Source: Chromera velia (lineage: Eukaryota; Sar; Chromeraceae). Taken from it: a stretch of 64,000 nt of DNA. The notes under the pieces were generated by a model. That model worked only from the letters and a program-made list of their open reading frames with translations. It was not told the DNA's origin and did no database searches. Of this stretch, positions 10,647 through 22,194 are shown piece by piece. Numbering within the stretch: position 1 is the first letter of the stretch; each line of letters starts with the position of its first letter. The stretch spans positions 43,311 through 107,310 of the forward strand of contig JAHBMJ010004820.1 in NCBI GenBank assembly GCA_018398765.1. Direction: 5' to 3'. Both the position numbers and the translations under genes were made by a program.

Positions 10647-11063
10647 TGTTCTAATGTTTTTAAGTATACATGCACGTTTTTACCTAGACTGAGGTTTTTA
10701 CTCCTATAGTAAACTGGCAGCGTCACTGGCTTTCAAGTGATGCAGTGTTACGTTCTTAATTTTATACTGCACACGTTTTTTCTGAGCGGGCTTTGACCAT
10801 GCATTCGTTGCTTGTAATGGCCCTCTGATCACGCAGCCTCACTTATTGACGCTAGAAGACCTTCTGTACCCTGTCCGAGTTCCCAAATACAAAGCCCAAC
10901 ACCAAGCCGGGAGGCCAAACGAGATCGCACAGCCACCGACCTAGCACTGGGGTAGAAAAGCCGCGTCTCCTCCTCAGGCTCCCCCTGTTCTGCTCCCCTC
11001 AACTCCCGAAAAGCGACCACATGTTCTCCCTCCCTTTCCAACCACTGCACTGACGCAGCATCC
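10647..11063. repeat. 417-bp long target-site duplication, left copy (copy of CHID1 gene end)
   Basis: This segment matches 15850-16266 base for base in length, with seven substitutions. On the minus strand it carries the last about 78 codons, the stop and some 3' flank of the CHID1-like gene (10829-11063), but it is cut off from the rest of that gene by the LINE. It is therefore a dead exon fragment produced by LINE insertion. At all seven differences this copy has A or T where the genic copy has G or C. Confidence 0.9.
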
Positions 11064-14000
11064 AGCGCCACTGCACTGAAGAGGAGAGCAGCGCCACTGA
11101 CGAAGCGGGAAGCGAGGCTCCCCCCCCCATGACTCGCATTGTAGAAATTGTGTCTGTCAGAGGAGGAAATGGAAGAAAGAGAGAATACGAAATCAGACGG
11201 GAAGAATGGGAAAGGACTATATGGGTCTCGGCCTCACTTGTGCCTCAATCGATAAGAGCCGCTTTCTGGGCTGGCAGAAGACGAAAGCCGATCACTGGCC
11301 TCAAAAAGGCACCTCACCCTACCTCTTCATCATGTCAGTCTTCTTTTTCCTCCTCCTCGTCCTCCTCCTCCTCTTCTTCTTCTTCTTCTTCTTTTTTTTT
11401 TTCTTCTTCTTCTTCTTTTTCTTCTTCTTCTTCTTCTTTTTCTTCTTCTTCCTCCTCCTCCTCCTCTTCATCTTCCTCTTCCCGCCCCTCTGCTTTCACG
11501 TCAATTTCAGATTGGGTTCTCAAACCGTCTCCTCCTTCTATTTTCTCCAAGAATGAACCTTTTCCCTCTTCTTCTTTTTCTTTCTCTTCTTCTTCTTCTT
11601 CATCTTCTTCCTCTGCAACCGGCGTGCGAAACGTGACAGTGAATGGAAGAAGGCTGTCCATTGCCATGCTGAATGTCGGGGGTCTTGATTCTCGTCTCGG
11701 GAATGAATCGCTTGACCGGTGGTTGGAAGGGATCGATGTTGCAATCTTGACTGAAACAAAGTACACAACCACTTCAATCAACACACCCACCCACACAGGA
11801 AAAAACTTCAGTCATCGAGAATGGTAGAGAAGAAAGCTGGGGGTATACAAAAGAGTAAAGGACAGGGAAGCAAAAACAAGGGGGGTGTGTATCCTTGTCC
11901 GATCATGCTTGGTCGCTAGTTTGAAGCCTTTTTGGGAGTTGGTGGGGCCCAGTATGGTCAAACTAACACTCAGGAGCTGCTTGCCGGCCCAGGAAGGGGG
12001 GGGGGCGAATGCATCTCTATACATTTTCGGTGTCTATCTCCTCCAATCGGGGGCAGAGAAGAGACTAAGAAACAATGAACCGAAAGAAGTAGAGAGAGAG
12101 ACGCTTTTCAACGCAGTCTGTGATGTTCCGCTATGCGACCTTCGCATTATGGCAGGAGACTTCAATTGCCACATAGGAAAGGAGGTCTCTAAAGGAATTT
12201 CATGGGAAAGGGAACAGATCGGGGGGGCGGGTGACTTACAAGAGATCTTGGGGGGCAAGGGGGAAGAAGCAATCGAGGGACTGTCTCGCCGCTCTGACTG
12301 TCGTTCAATCGTAAACGAACTAGGAAGAGCTGCCATTTGCTTTTATGAGAAAGCAAACCTCCTTCCTTTGAATGGTCTGTCTTGGAAAGATGAAAAGAAA
12401 GGGATTGAAGTCGACTTTACAGGGGCTTGCACTTATTATGAAGGGGGTGCCCCAGCTATGGTCATTGATTTATTTTTGGTTGATCCTCCTCTTCTTGGTT
12501 TGTGGAATTCTTTTAGGGTTGAGCTACAGCCTGACGCAACCCCCGAACATGCAGCCGTTTCTCTATCTCTCAACCTCTCATCTCCGCCAAAACCGAATGA
12601 CAACTCGCCGCCTCACCCTTCCCTTGTCCCATCCCCTTCTTTTACGAAGCCAGGAAGGCAAACGCCGGTCACCAATGATGAGATGATGCCTCTGGCAACT
12701 TCGGTAAAAGATTTAGCAGGGAAGCTTTGGCCTGGGTTGTGGGACGCCGGGGTTCAGGAATCGAAAAAAGGTGGCAAGCCTATTCCATCCATACCTTCGG
12801 CTCCTCCTTCTCCCCTCTTCCCCCCTCCCTTTGTATCCATCCCTTCTTTCTACCCCGATACTCAGATACCACCTTCTGCCTTTCCGTCTTCCACTTGTTC
12901 TATCTTTGTGCCACCGAGAAGCCAAATAGCCAGACTCACCCAACAGTGGGAGCATGTACTCACACAACCCAAGGAGAGAAAACGAAAGCCAACTCATCCG
13001 AGGAAAAGTGAAAAGAAGGAAAAGGCTGTCGCAGCTTGGAGAGATCAAGAATGCAGGGAGATTCAGAAGAGAGTTAGATCCGCAGAAAGGGAATAGAAGG
13101 AAGAAAGGGAACTCTGGGGGGACGAAAACGAGCGGTGCATCACAGCAAAGAGAAAGATGAACAGGTTAAATAGAGAGAGAGGGAAGTTGATAGCAAGAAA
13201 AAAAAGAAAGCATGCCATTCTTCAGGCAGAGAGACTCGCGGAAGAAGCTGCTAAGGACCCAGCAGCCCTATGGAAATGGAGGAGGGAGAGAAAAAAGGCA
13301 GAGAGTGGGAGTGAGGGAGAAAAGCCGTCCGCCTTTTCGTTTTCAAATTTTTGGGCCGATGTGTTCAGTGGGGACGGACTGGAGCCTCAAAAGAACGATG
13401 AAACACCAGCCTCCCCCCCGGCACCTTTCTTCTCTTTCGATAAATGTGAGAAGATACTGAAGGCAATCGACCTAAAGAAGGCAGCCGGCCTCAAAGGAAT
13501 CTCCCCTGCGCAGGTACATTTATGTTTTTCCTCTTCTCGTCTGTCTCGTTTTCTTCTTTTCATTTTCTTCAATCTTTTTTTCCTTTTTTCTTTCTGGCCA
13601 GAAAAGTATAACTTCATTCGAATCGCTCCTGTTCCAAAAGGTTACGTTTCTCCCTCTTGTGATGAATGGAGGCCCATACACATCGTCTGCCTTCTGGCAA
13701 AGTTGTTCACGTTGTTGATGGATGGCCGGTTAAGGGAGACAACGAATATAAATGAACGACAGGTGGGTTTTAGGAAGGGGGTCGGTACAAAGGAAGCGAT
13801 AGCTGCTCTTCATGCTCTCACGGCTTCAGCAAAGAAGAGACACAGACCCCTCCTTGTAGCGTCTATTGACTTCAGCAAGGCATTTGACCGAGTACCCAGA
13901 AAGAAAATGATTGACAGACTTAGAGAGGAAGGAGTCAGCGAGAAAGACGTGTGCATGATTCATTCCATGTATATGAATGTGTGGCGAAGGATGGATGGGT

Positions 14001-15849
14001 CGGATTGGGTCTTTCCCGAAAGTGCAGGGGTAAAATAGGGAGATCCACTTTCTCCTCTTCTTTTTCTTTTGTTTATTAATAATATTCATTCTGCTCTGAG
14101 TATTGAAGGGAGGGAAGCTGTTAACGGCTTGGATGGGGAATTAGATACGGATAAAAGACAGAGGAGAGGAGAATGCGGAGAGAGGAGGGAGGAAAGTGAA
14201 ACAACGGAGCAGCGACCCCGTATCCGTGAGGAGGTAAGATTGGCGGACTTACTGCTTGAGAGCATAGGTTACGCAGATGATCTTATTATTTTTGCTCACT
14301 CTTTTTCTGACCTGCAGTGGCGTTTGGACCGTTTGGCCTCTTATTGTCAGGAACATGGGTTGAAAGTGAATTTAAAGAAAACAAAAGTTCTCGCACTTTC
14401 AAGCTCAAGAAGGGAAATAGAAGGGGAAGTGACTTTTGAAAGGAAGACAGTTGAACGTGTAAAGAGCTATAAATACCTTGGGTGTCGTGTGTTTGAGGGA
14501 GGGGACCCACGAAAGTTAGTCAGGGACCGACTTGAAAGTGCTAAACGCTGTTTGGGGGCAGTGATGGGCGCTTGTTCATCCTTAGGTCCTTTGCCCCCCC
14601 GATGCAAAGTTCGTTTACTGTAGGTGCTCTGGGAGCCGGTGACAACATACTCGCTGGAAGCCTTGCCGGTAAGTCAGAGAGATATCGTTGCACTTGATGT
14701 ATTGCAGCTTCGATTTGTGCGCTGGACATTCCGTTTGCCCTATAACTCTTTCAAGGTGCCAACTTTGGTTTCGGTTGGGGTGTGTCCTATGAGAGAGATC
14801 CTTTCTTGTCGGTTAGGAGATTTCATAGAAAGTATAAAGAGAACAGAAAGGGAGGTTCCTCGGGCACTCTGGGATGTATGGCACAGATTGCTGACCCCAG
14901 TGTGGGCCAATTCAGCCAGTAGCATGCTTCAGACAATCGTACCAGATTTTTTGAGAAAAGAAAGCCAGAGAGGGAGAAACAGAACAAATAAATGGATACT
15001 CAGGCAGAAAGCGAGGGAAAAGGAAGCCTCAGAATGGTTGTCGGAATGGTTGACTTTAAGACCCGTCGGCGAGCATAGGCTCACCCGTTCATGTGGCATC
15101 TATCTACGCAACTCCCGACTGAGTAATTTTCAGATAGAAAACCGATCGTACCAGTGTCTAGCTATATTGCTTTTAGGGGAGAGGGTTAGAAGGGGATGGG
15201 GTTATACAGTTCAATTGTGTATTCTGCCTCGCTCTTTCTTATCTAGTGGTTCTCTTTTTACTTCTTTCCTTCGAGTATGTGCTGGTAGGGGAAAGAGACA
15301 CGGTGGATCCTGCGAAGAACACTGTATTCACTGTCCTGCAGTCGAAGGTAAAAAGGTGATCGACGATGCGGTGCATCGATTGTCTGCATGCGTGCGAACA
15401 GAGCAGCTTAGATCCAAACTTCATTCGCTGGCAGGGAGAGTGAAAGAGAGAACAAGAATCGGTGAAAGGGTCTGTAGAGCAAGATGGACTGCTGCAGCTG
15501 GGGGAAGAGGTATCGGGGAAGAAGAGACATATGTAAGAGAGCTCGTTTCATTCATTGTGGACCGGGAGCTGAAGAAGGCAAGTGCACTGATCGAAGCTTG
15601 TTTGAAATGAGTGCATGCGCGTCAAGTGCACTGATCGAAGCTTGTCTGAAATGAGTGCACGCGCGTCTTGTGTGGTTGTTCAGCCTTTAGCTTCAGCCTA
15701 GGCTGCGGAGGGTCGTTCATATTCATGCGGAAGCAGCCTGAGGCTAAGCTGCGGCGGTTTGCTCCTTTTGTTTACAACTACATGCATGGGTTGCCATTTA
15801 TTTCTGGTTTCAGAGACTCTAGGCTTAACCACAATTAAGTAAGTAAGTA
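11064..15849 (+). mobile_element. Non-LTR retrotransposon (LINE), near full length
   Basis: One reading frame runs from about 11129 to the TGA at 15608-15610 with no frameshift but four in-frame stops, all TAG (11825, 13094, 14036, 14621). Domains in order: a Ser-rich low-complexity stretch coded by CTT repeats; an apurinic-type endonuclease (IAMLNVGGLDS, GDFNCHIG, DATPEHAAVSL); a basic linker; reverse transcriptase (IDFSKAFDRVP, GVK-TAG-GDPLSPLLF, YADDLIIF); and a C-terminal zinc-knuckle-like segment (CEEHCIHC...HRLSAC). The 3' end is AATTAAGTAAGTAAGTA. The element is flanked by 417-bp direct duplications of target DNA. It encodes its own target-primed reverse transcription machinery but is probably inactive because of the stops. 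Confidence 0.93.
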
Positions 15850-16031
15850 TGTTCTAATGTTTTTAAGTATACATGCACGTTTTTACCTAGCCTGAGGTTT
15901 TTACTCCTATAGTAGACTGGCAGCGTCACTGGCTTTCAAGTGATGCAGTGTTACGTTCTTAATTTTATACTGCACGCGTTTTTTCTGAGCGGGCTTTGAC
16001 CATGCATTCGTTGCTTGCAATGGCCCTCTGA

Positions 16032-17913
16032 TCACGCAGCCTCGCTTATTGACGCTAGAAGACCTTCTGTACCCTGTCCGAGTTCCCAAATACAAAGCCC
16101 AACACCAAGCCGGGAGGCCAAACGAGATCGCACAGCCACCGACCTAGCGCTGGGGTAGAAAAGCCGCGTCTCCTCCCCAGGCTCCCCCTGTTCTGCTCCC
16201 CTCAACTCCCGAAAAGCGACCACATGTTCTCCCTCCCTTTCCAACCACTGCACTGACGCAGCATCCCGGAAGGACCGCACTTGATCAATGAACTGCCTGC
16301 CAAGAACATGCTCCCCCCTGCCTCCGGCTGCACGCAGTCCGTAAAAGTTCAGGCCGAGGAGCGGTGTGGGTGCCCCCGAAGTTTGTGCCGCTACTGCAGC
16401 CAGGGGTGCCAGTGTGCTCTCAACCCACGGCAAAGGAGCCAGAGGTCCGGGGTGAGAGGGCGAAGAGAAGTCGTAAGTGTTCACGCTTACCTGTGAAGGG
16501 TCGGTTCATCATGCAAAAGAGAAAAGGCGGAGACGTCCAACAAGGAGGAAAAAACTAAAAGCGATTCAGGCTACACGGTCATGCAAATGTGCGCATTCAG
16601 GCGAAGTGAGCAGATTCTCATCCACGTATGAAGAAGTAAACACTCAAAGCTCGGCCGCCTTCCCGCCACTTGCTTGCCAATGGTCTTGCAGTGCATGGGA
16701 GTGCAGCGAGAGGAGAAACGTCGGCATGAGGACTGGAAGGAAGTCGGGTTCGATCATTCTTCAAAAAGTACACAGCTAGGCAGCCTCAGACACAACAGGC
16801 GGTGCATGTGCAAATAGTATTACGGAGATGCATGCGGATGTATTCAGATACACTCACATCCATCGACTCCTCACTCAAAAAGGCGCTACTGTTCTTTCCT
16901 TTTCTTCTGTCATTACTTACGAAAGACAGAAGGGCAGACAGGTAGGCAGACAGGGAGATAGACACCCACATAGACAGAGAGGAAATAAACGGTCCAGTAA
17001 AGGGATCAGCAGAAAAAACAGTCGAGATAAGGAAGGAAGGAACCACAGCCAGCCTCTTCCCCCCCCCCCCCCCCNNNNNNNNNNNNNNNNNNNNNNNNNN
17101 NNNNNNNNNNNNNNNNNNNNNNNNNNNNNNNNNNNNNNNNNNNNNNNNNNNNNNNNNNNNNNNNNNNNNNNNNNNNNNNNNNNNNNNNNNNNNNNNNNNN
17201 NNNNNNNNNNNNNNNNNNNNNNNNNNNNNNNNNNNNNNNNNNNNNNNNNNNNNNNNNNNNNNNNNNNNNNNNNNNNNNNNNCTGACCATGCTGACAGCAC
17301 CCGCGAGTGCCTTGAGGTCCTCTGTCCCAAAGGACTTCAAATCGGGGGGCACTACAAGAATCAGCTCAAGGGGGGTAGAGACACTCCCCGTTTTCTTCAA
17401 GATAGACCCGACAGACCGAATCAGCTTCCTCAACCCCTCTCGTAAAACTTCAAGGTTCCGCACAGGCAAAAGCGACCAGAGTTCCAACACAACCCCATCC
17501 AGACCGAACTCTTCGCATAGGGACGCCAACAGAATTCCCACAGCCTCCCCCTCACCCTCTGGGTTGTTCACCACCAATCTCATCACATCTGCCTGACTCA
17601 GCTGGTCCAGAATTACTCGTGGAACGATCTTTACTCTCCTTCTTCCTCCCTCCCCTCCGTCTCCCCCCTTCCCAAATCTCACTTCCTCCATCCACCCAAA
17701 GTCGACGTCGTGCTTCCCCGTGACCGCATACGAAGAAGGAGACGGAGACGGAGAGGAGGCAGAACTCCCCCTGAGTTGGAACCAGACGGGAGACACGTGC
17801 GTGAACGCATTCCGGTGGGACTTCGCCAAATCGTACCTGCAAAGGAACCGCACCCCCCCCTTTTTTTTCTTTTGTCGCAGCGCGATGGCGTTGCATCTCT
17901 CCCTCCCTCTCTG

Positions 17914-17954
<41 letters not shown>

Positions 17955-17975
17955 GTCTGTCTGTCTGTCTGTCTG

Positions 17976-18028
<53 letters not shown>

Positions 18029-18677
18029 CCTGGAATGAGTGGCCCTCTCCGTTTTCTTGTACGCCCTCCCAGGCCCCGCTACACTGTGCTCGTCTGAGTT
18101 TGGAAGCCAATAGATAGACAGGCCGAAAGGCCATTCATTGCACGGCAAAGACCAACGAAGAGTCCAGCCGCATTAGGCGACCGGCGTGGATGAACTTGAC
18201 CACATGAAACGAATCTTACGCATACAAATGTGCATGACGCTTTAGGCAATGAAGAACTAAAACGAAAAATCCAGGAGAGAAGAACGACCGCCCTCCTCAC
18301 CCACCCGACCCGAGAGAGTTCCACGGCGTCACATAAGCGAGTACTGGCCTTGAAGGACCTCCAACGATCTCCGGGGCTTTCCACTCTCTCTCTAGGGCGT
18401 CAACTAACGAGTCCACATCCGATACCTCTCCCCCCTTTTTCTCTTTCTCCTTCCCCCCAACTGGGTAGAAGTACACGATAAGCACGCACACGATGGGCGG
18501 CAGAGCCCGCTTAAAGAGTATCCAAGTGAATTTGTACCAATTAATTCGGTACCTTCGGGTAGTGATGCGGGCAGGAGAGTCGGATGAGGTCCCAGATGCC
18601 GAGGAGACATTCTTTTGCTGCTGCTGCTGCTGCTGTAGCTGCTTTTGTTTTACACTTTTTCCGCTTTTAGCTACCAT
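16032..18677 (-). CDS. CHID1/SI-CLP-like glycoside hydrolase family 18 protein
   Basis: Three exons on the minus strand: 18310-18677, 17287-17836 and 16032-16490. Donors are GTCGGG and GTCAG, and the phases agree, giving 458 residues. The start at 18677 follows an ATG; an upstream in-frame ATG at 18755 is possible. The N-terminus has a polyQ tract (CAG repeats) and one membrane segment (ALPPIVCVLIVYFYPVG), suggesting a signal anchor. The barrel carries CHID1 landmarks: VLAYVTPWNSLGYDLAK, FTHVSPVWFQLRG, HDVDFGWM, KIVPRVI, LDGVVLELWS, LILVVPP, NTYDFSSPSHPGP, LLGLNFYG, RLFYPS and LGVGLCIWELGQG. Relatives bind saccharides or LPS in the secretory pathway. Intron 2 contains an assembly gap. A LINE inserted into the last exon, but a 417-bp duplication kept the frame whole. 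Confidence 0.88.
17075..17281. other. Assembly gap (207 N) beside poly-C
   Basis: The gap lies in intron 2 of the CHID1-like gene, next to a run of 15 C on its left side. Confidence 0.99.
17890..18021. repeat. (CT)n(CTGT)n(TG)n microsatellite in CHID1-like intron 1
   Basis: A compound dinucleotide/tetranucleotide repeat sits wholly inside the intron between 17837 and 18309. Confidence 0.95.
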
Positions 18678-20347
18678 TCTGTTGTGAAAGGTGAGTATCT
18701 GTACTCTACAAGAGGAGGTCGTCTTGCCAACCCTGACCTGCACCTCCCCTTCCACAAAAGTCTGTATAGACGGATGGGCTCTGCAAAAAAAAAAGGTGCG
18801 AGTTTAAGAGACAGGCAGGAGCAGACCCAGCATGAAGCAGACGCATAAACTTCGGATATCAAGAGGGTTGGATAATTGTGGCAGGTAGGTAAATCCGAAA
18901 TTGTGCTCAGGATTCTGACAGATTCCGGAACATCAAATCGAAATCTGGCATCTAGACCGCGCCTTCTACAACTGTCATGACAATTCAGGCAATTTCAGGC
19001 ATGCAAAAAGACAGTCTTTATCTGACATGTGACAATTGATCTGACATCACGTCAGAGACTCAGAGATCTCACGGAGACGGAATGTAGCAGTATATCTGCA
19101 GCCGCTGCGGTGAAATTTCGACTGAGCTCAGCTAATGCTCAGCTATGCTGAGCTAGATCGCATGCATGCGATGACATGCATGCATACGCAGGCCGGGAGA
19201 GTGCGCGTATACGGCCGCGGGGCATGGCCGGCCGGGGCGCATGACTATAGCCGAATAGCCGACTATTCGGGAGCATGCAGTAAAAGCAAAATTGCTGATC
19301 AGCTGTATCAGGGTAATCGAAGTCATACCTATTTTCGTCGCTGGTAGTCGTAGGACGGAACAAATCGACAAACTAGGTTAGATCCGCCTCTCATATATGG
19401 GGACGCGGCATGCATGAAAAAACCCTTAATCATCAAATTGCAGATCGCAGCTATTAGGGGGGCGTCAGCATATATCAGGAGAGCAAGAGGAAAACATTGT
19501 CTAGGCGCCGGAGAAGGACGGCGACTAGGCTTAACGGAAGAAGTGATTTAACTGAACTAGTTAGAAAAACGCGAAGTCGATCATTATGCATATATACAAA
19601 CTATAATTCAAAATGGTTTTTCTAAAAAAAAAACTATTCGGCTACTTGAATCACATGCACGCTCATATCACCTTAGCCCTCAGCGCTCGATCACCTCGGG
19701 GGGCAGCTCAGCTCTGCTGAGATCAATCAGGCCTTGAGATCACACGCACTCGCATAACACATTTTTTCATTTTTTAGGGAGGGGGGGGTTCGGTCTATCT
19801 CCGTCATGGTACGTTACAGTGTTGCCCGGGTTCCAAAATATTACTTAAATATGCCCCTCAAGCAGCTCATACAGAGCTGTAACCACACATGCCTCAATTA
19901 TATACTTTATGCTTACGACGCTATGCGTGCCCCTCAAGTAACTCACACGGAGTTGCACATGCATGTATATGACGCGCGCGGTCCCGAAAAGCATACTTTG
20001 CACGCCTTGCCGTGGCCCCCGCCCCATGGCAACATTAGGCAGCATACAAGACATGCCCAAGCCTCCGATGCCTGAGCTGATGGTGTGCATCAATCAAGAC
20101 CCCCTAAATAGCTCCCCGAGGCACTCACCCAACTGGTTAGGTATATTCCGTTCAATTAATGCGTCGCCGGGACACTGTCACACGGCTGCACGTATATATA
20201 ACAGCTATATAGTCCTGAAAAGTCGCCCGTAATTAAATTGTACTACATTCCATCTCTGTGCGGTGAAGGGAGTACTATATATAGAGGGAGTAGCAACGTC
20301 TAGCAACTTAATAATCGTTGTTGAGTGGACAGTCAGTCTTCGGTAAC
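18678..20347. promoter_or_regulatory. Divergent intergenic region with GC-rich, GCATGC-rich island
   Basis: This space separates the CHID1-like start (minus) from the first kinase exon (plus). Around 19128-19255 it has overlapping palindromes (CTGAGCTCAG, CGCATGCATGCG, TGCATGCA) and a very GC-rich patch (GGCCGCGGGGCATGGCC...). Minus-strand and plus-strand frames across it show no protein family. The regulatory role is inferred from location and composition. Confidence 0.35.
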
Positions 20348-20686
20348 ATGTACGTGCGGTGCCTTTCTGCATGGTGGTTGCAAAATTTGGTAAGAAAATT
20401 TAGTGACGTATCTAATTCCAGCACCTCAGCCTCCTCATTCATCGAATGTTCGCTCCACAGCCTGATTCTCCCGCAGGTCCTGGAAAAGATTACTCACCTG
20501 CAAAGAAAATTCCGGAAAAGTAGATTGGCATGTCAGCAGTATCTGATGAATTTCATAAAAAGTGCTTCGAGAGACAGGTAGGTCCTCGGACAACAGGACG
20601 TATATACATGTCGGTGGATTTTGATCTGTTACTGATTCATTTTTCGTTCTGCTGCCAACTGTGAAGATTCCCTTCTATATCTGCAG

Positions 20687-20923
20687 GTGAAGTACATCGG
20701 TCCCTGTATCATCTCTGGTGCAGCTCTTATGGCGGTCTGCCTGACCGTCCTCATGATTGCTGGTCTTGCTGCTCCTCCTGGGCTTTTGCTGGTCATCAGC
20801 AGGTTGGGCAGGCTTGTAATCGGCTTGTCTCCCAATCGATTTTTTCAGGAGGAGCCCTTAAGCATCGTCAGAGAGTGGATGGCTTTTGGCGGCCTGGCGT
20901 TGTTCATAGTGTACGCTAGCAGT
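20687..20923 (+). CDS. Histidine kinase: membrane exon
   Basis: This 237-bp open exon lies between a TATCTGCAG acceptor and a GTACGT donor and codes for 79 residues. It has two hydrophobic spans, CIISGAALMAVCLTVLMIAG and ALFIVYAS, with a short basic loop between them. It fits the N-terminal sensor region of a membrane kinase. A preceding candidate exon at about 20478-20578 (VLEKITHLQRKF...) does not join it in phase, so the upstream structure is uncertain. Confidence 0.45.
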
Positions 20924-20956
20924 GTACGTATAACTTACGGTTCTTGTATAGCGTCC

Positions 20957-21028
20957 GGGCCGCCTGGGGTCTTATGTATGACCTTCTCCAGGCGGTCCTT
21001 ACGGACCGTCTGCGGCACCCCAGGCAGT
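20957..21028. repeat. Cruciform-forming CCTGGGG/CCCCAGG repeat, copy 1
   Basis: GCCTGGGGT near 20962 pairs with ACCCCAGGC near 21017. Inside, CCGCCTGG pairs with CCAGGCGG and GGTCC with GGACC around a TTAC loop. A related, stronger structure is at 22386-22456. Confidence 0.6.
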
Positions 21029-21287
21029 CAGGGAGTCTTTCTGCATTCTCTCTATAGTGTAAAAAATGTTGAAAAAAGTTTAAAAATGCCTTTATTCTAG
21101 GATTTAGTATCTGAACGCAACTTTAAAGATTCATTTACAATGCTTCAAATTGAATCAATAAATCAAAATTTTTATATAATTCTAGATATTATTTTATAGA
21201 AAAGAATTAAATCAAATTTTCTGAATAATTTTTCAGAGTAAATTTCCACTCTGCGATAAGTTTATAAACAATACAAAGTTGCATGTA

Positions 21288-21937
21288 TCACTTTTTGTTT
21301 ACTTGGATTGGCACCTCCCAGACAAGCTCGAAATCTTCTGCCTCATCATGGTGGTGAGGGACACAGGCATCGATTGCCTGTCTGAATGTTCTGCGGTGGT
21401 TCTTTTCAGCTACAGCCTGTTCTTCTATTATGTCCTCCATGTGAAACACCTCTCTCCGTTCCTCTACCTCTTCCCTCTCAGATTCTTCTTCTGCCATATT
21501 TGCTGAAAAGGACATGCCATCAGGCAGACGCCCCACCTCCCTCTCCTTTCTAAATTGCTCTGCTTGATTCATATTTTCAGGGGGCGCAAAACGTGCCACT
21601 TCCCACTGAGAGAGGCGTGGCGCAGGCACTGACCACATGGCTCGCTCGCCCGCCATCATTGGATTGATAGAGGAGGGATTCCACACGTGCGCAAATCGCT
21701 GCACATGTTGCGCTGTGAGCATGGTGGTTGGAAAGTACTGGAGCGAGTCCGTCAGCCCCCCCCTTCTGGATATCTCTGCAAAAAAAGCCCTCTCTGCATC
21801 GCAATCGGCCTTCACCACTCTTTCTAGGCGATCATAGTGGGGGGCATTACGGACGGGGGGATTGGGGGGATTGAGAAGAAGGTGGGTGATGGAGGCTCCC
21901 TCTCTTACCCAATGCAACAGCTCAACAGAGTTGTCAA
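21288..21937 (-). CDS. Unknown protein fragment inside the kinase locus
   Basis: A minus-strand frame of about 210 codons ends at TGA 21288-21290 and is open up to a short tandem repeat at 21938. It has coding-like composition (charged, with Trp, Met and His spread through it), including an Asn-Pro motif (HVWNPSSINPMM) and an acidic Glu-rich C-terminal third. There is no obvious ATG at the 5' edge, so it is an exon or a captured fragment. It matches no family I know. It lies antisense to the kinase, in a region that would be intronic. Confidence 0.35.
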
Positions 21938-22060
21938 GAAGGCCGAGTGCGGAATTATTAATCAGTGCAGTCAGTAAGCGGGAAGGCCGAGTGCGGAATT
22001 ATCAATTAGTGTAGTCAGTAAGCGGGAAGGCCAAGTGCGGAATCAATTAGTGAGTTAATC
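21938..22060. repeat. Tandem repeat of about 46 bp, three copies
   Basis: The unit starts GAAGGCCGAGTGCGGAATTA and includes GTCAGTAAGCGG. The third copy has a small deletion. Confidence 0.8.
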
Positions 22061-22194
22061 AATGGATGTACAATGATGTGCAATGATGTGCATCTCCAGT
22101 GACAAGAGTGAGAAGAGACGAAAGTTGAAAGCAACCGTCAACTTAATGTGTATCTACTGGTATCTATCGCTGATCGCAACTGCCGAACAAAAAG

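Noticed and set aside
11335-11796. Minus-strand poly-Glu frame
   Set aside because: It is the reverse of the CTT repeats that code a poly-Ser linker in the plus-strand LINE protein.
11129-15610. UAG reassigned to glutamine in the nuclear code
   Set aside because: Attractive for the LINE, kinase and copia TAGs, but complete host genes here contain no internal TAG and the kinase also has TGA stops. Kept only as the less likely alternative in the findings.
20478-20578. Exon VLEKITHLQRKF... between kinase exons 1 and 2
   Set aside because: Good AG and GT edges, but it leaves two bases over and would shift the membrane exon into a stop; left out of the model.
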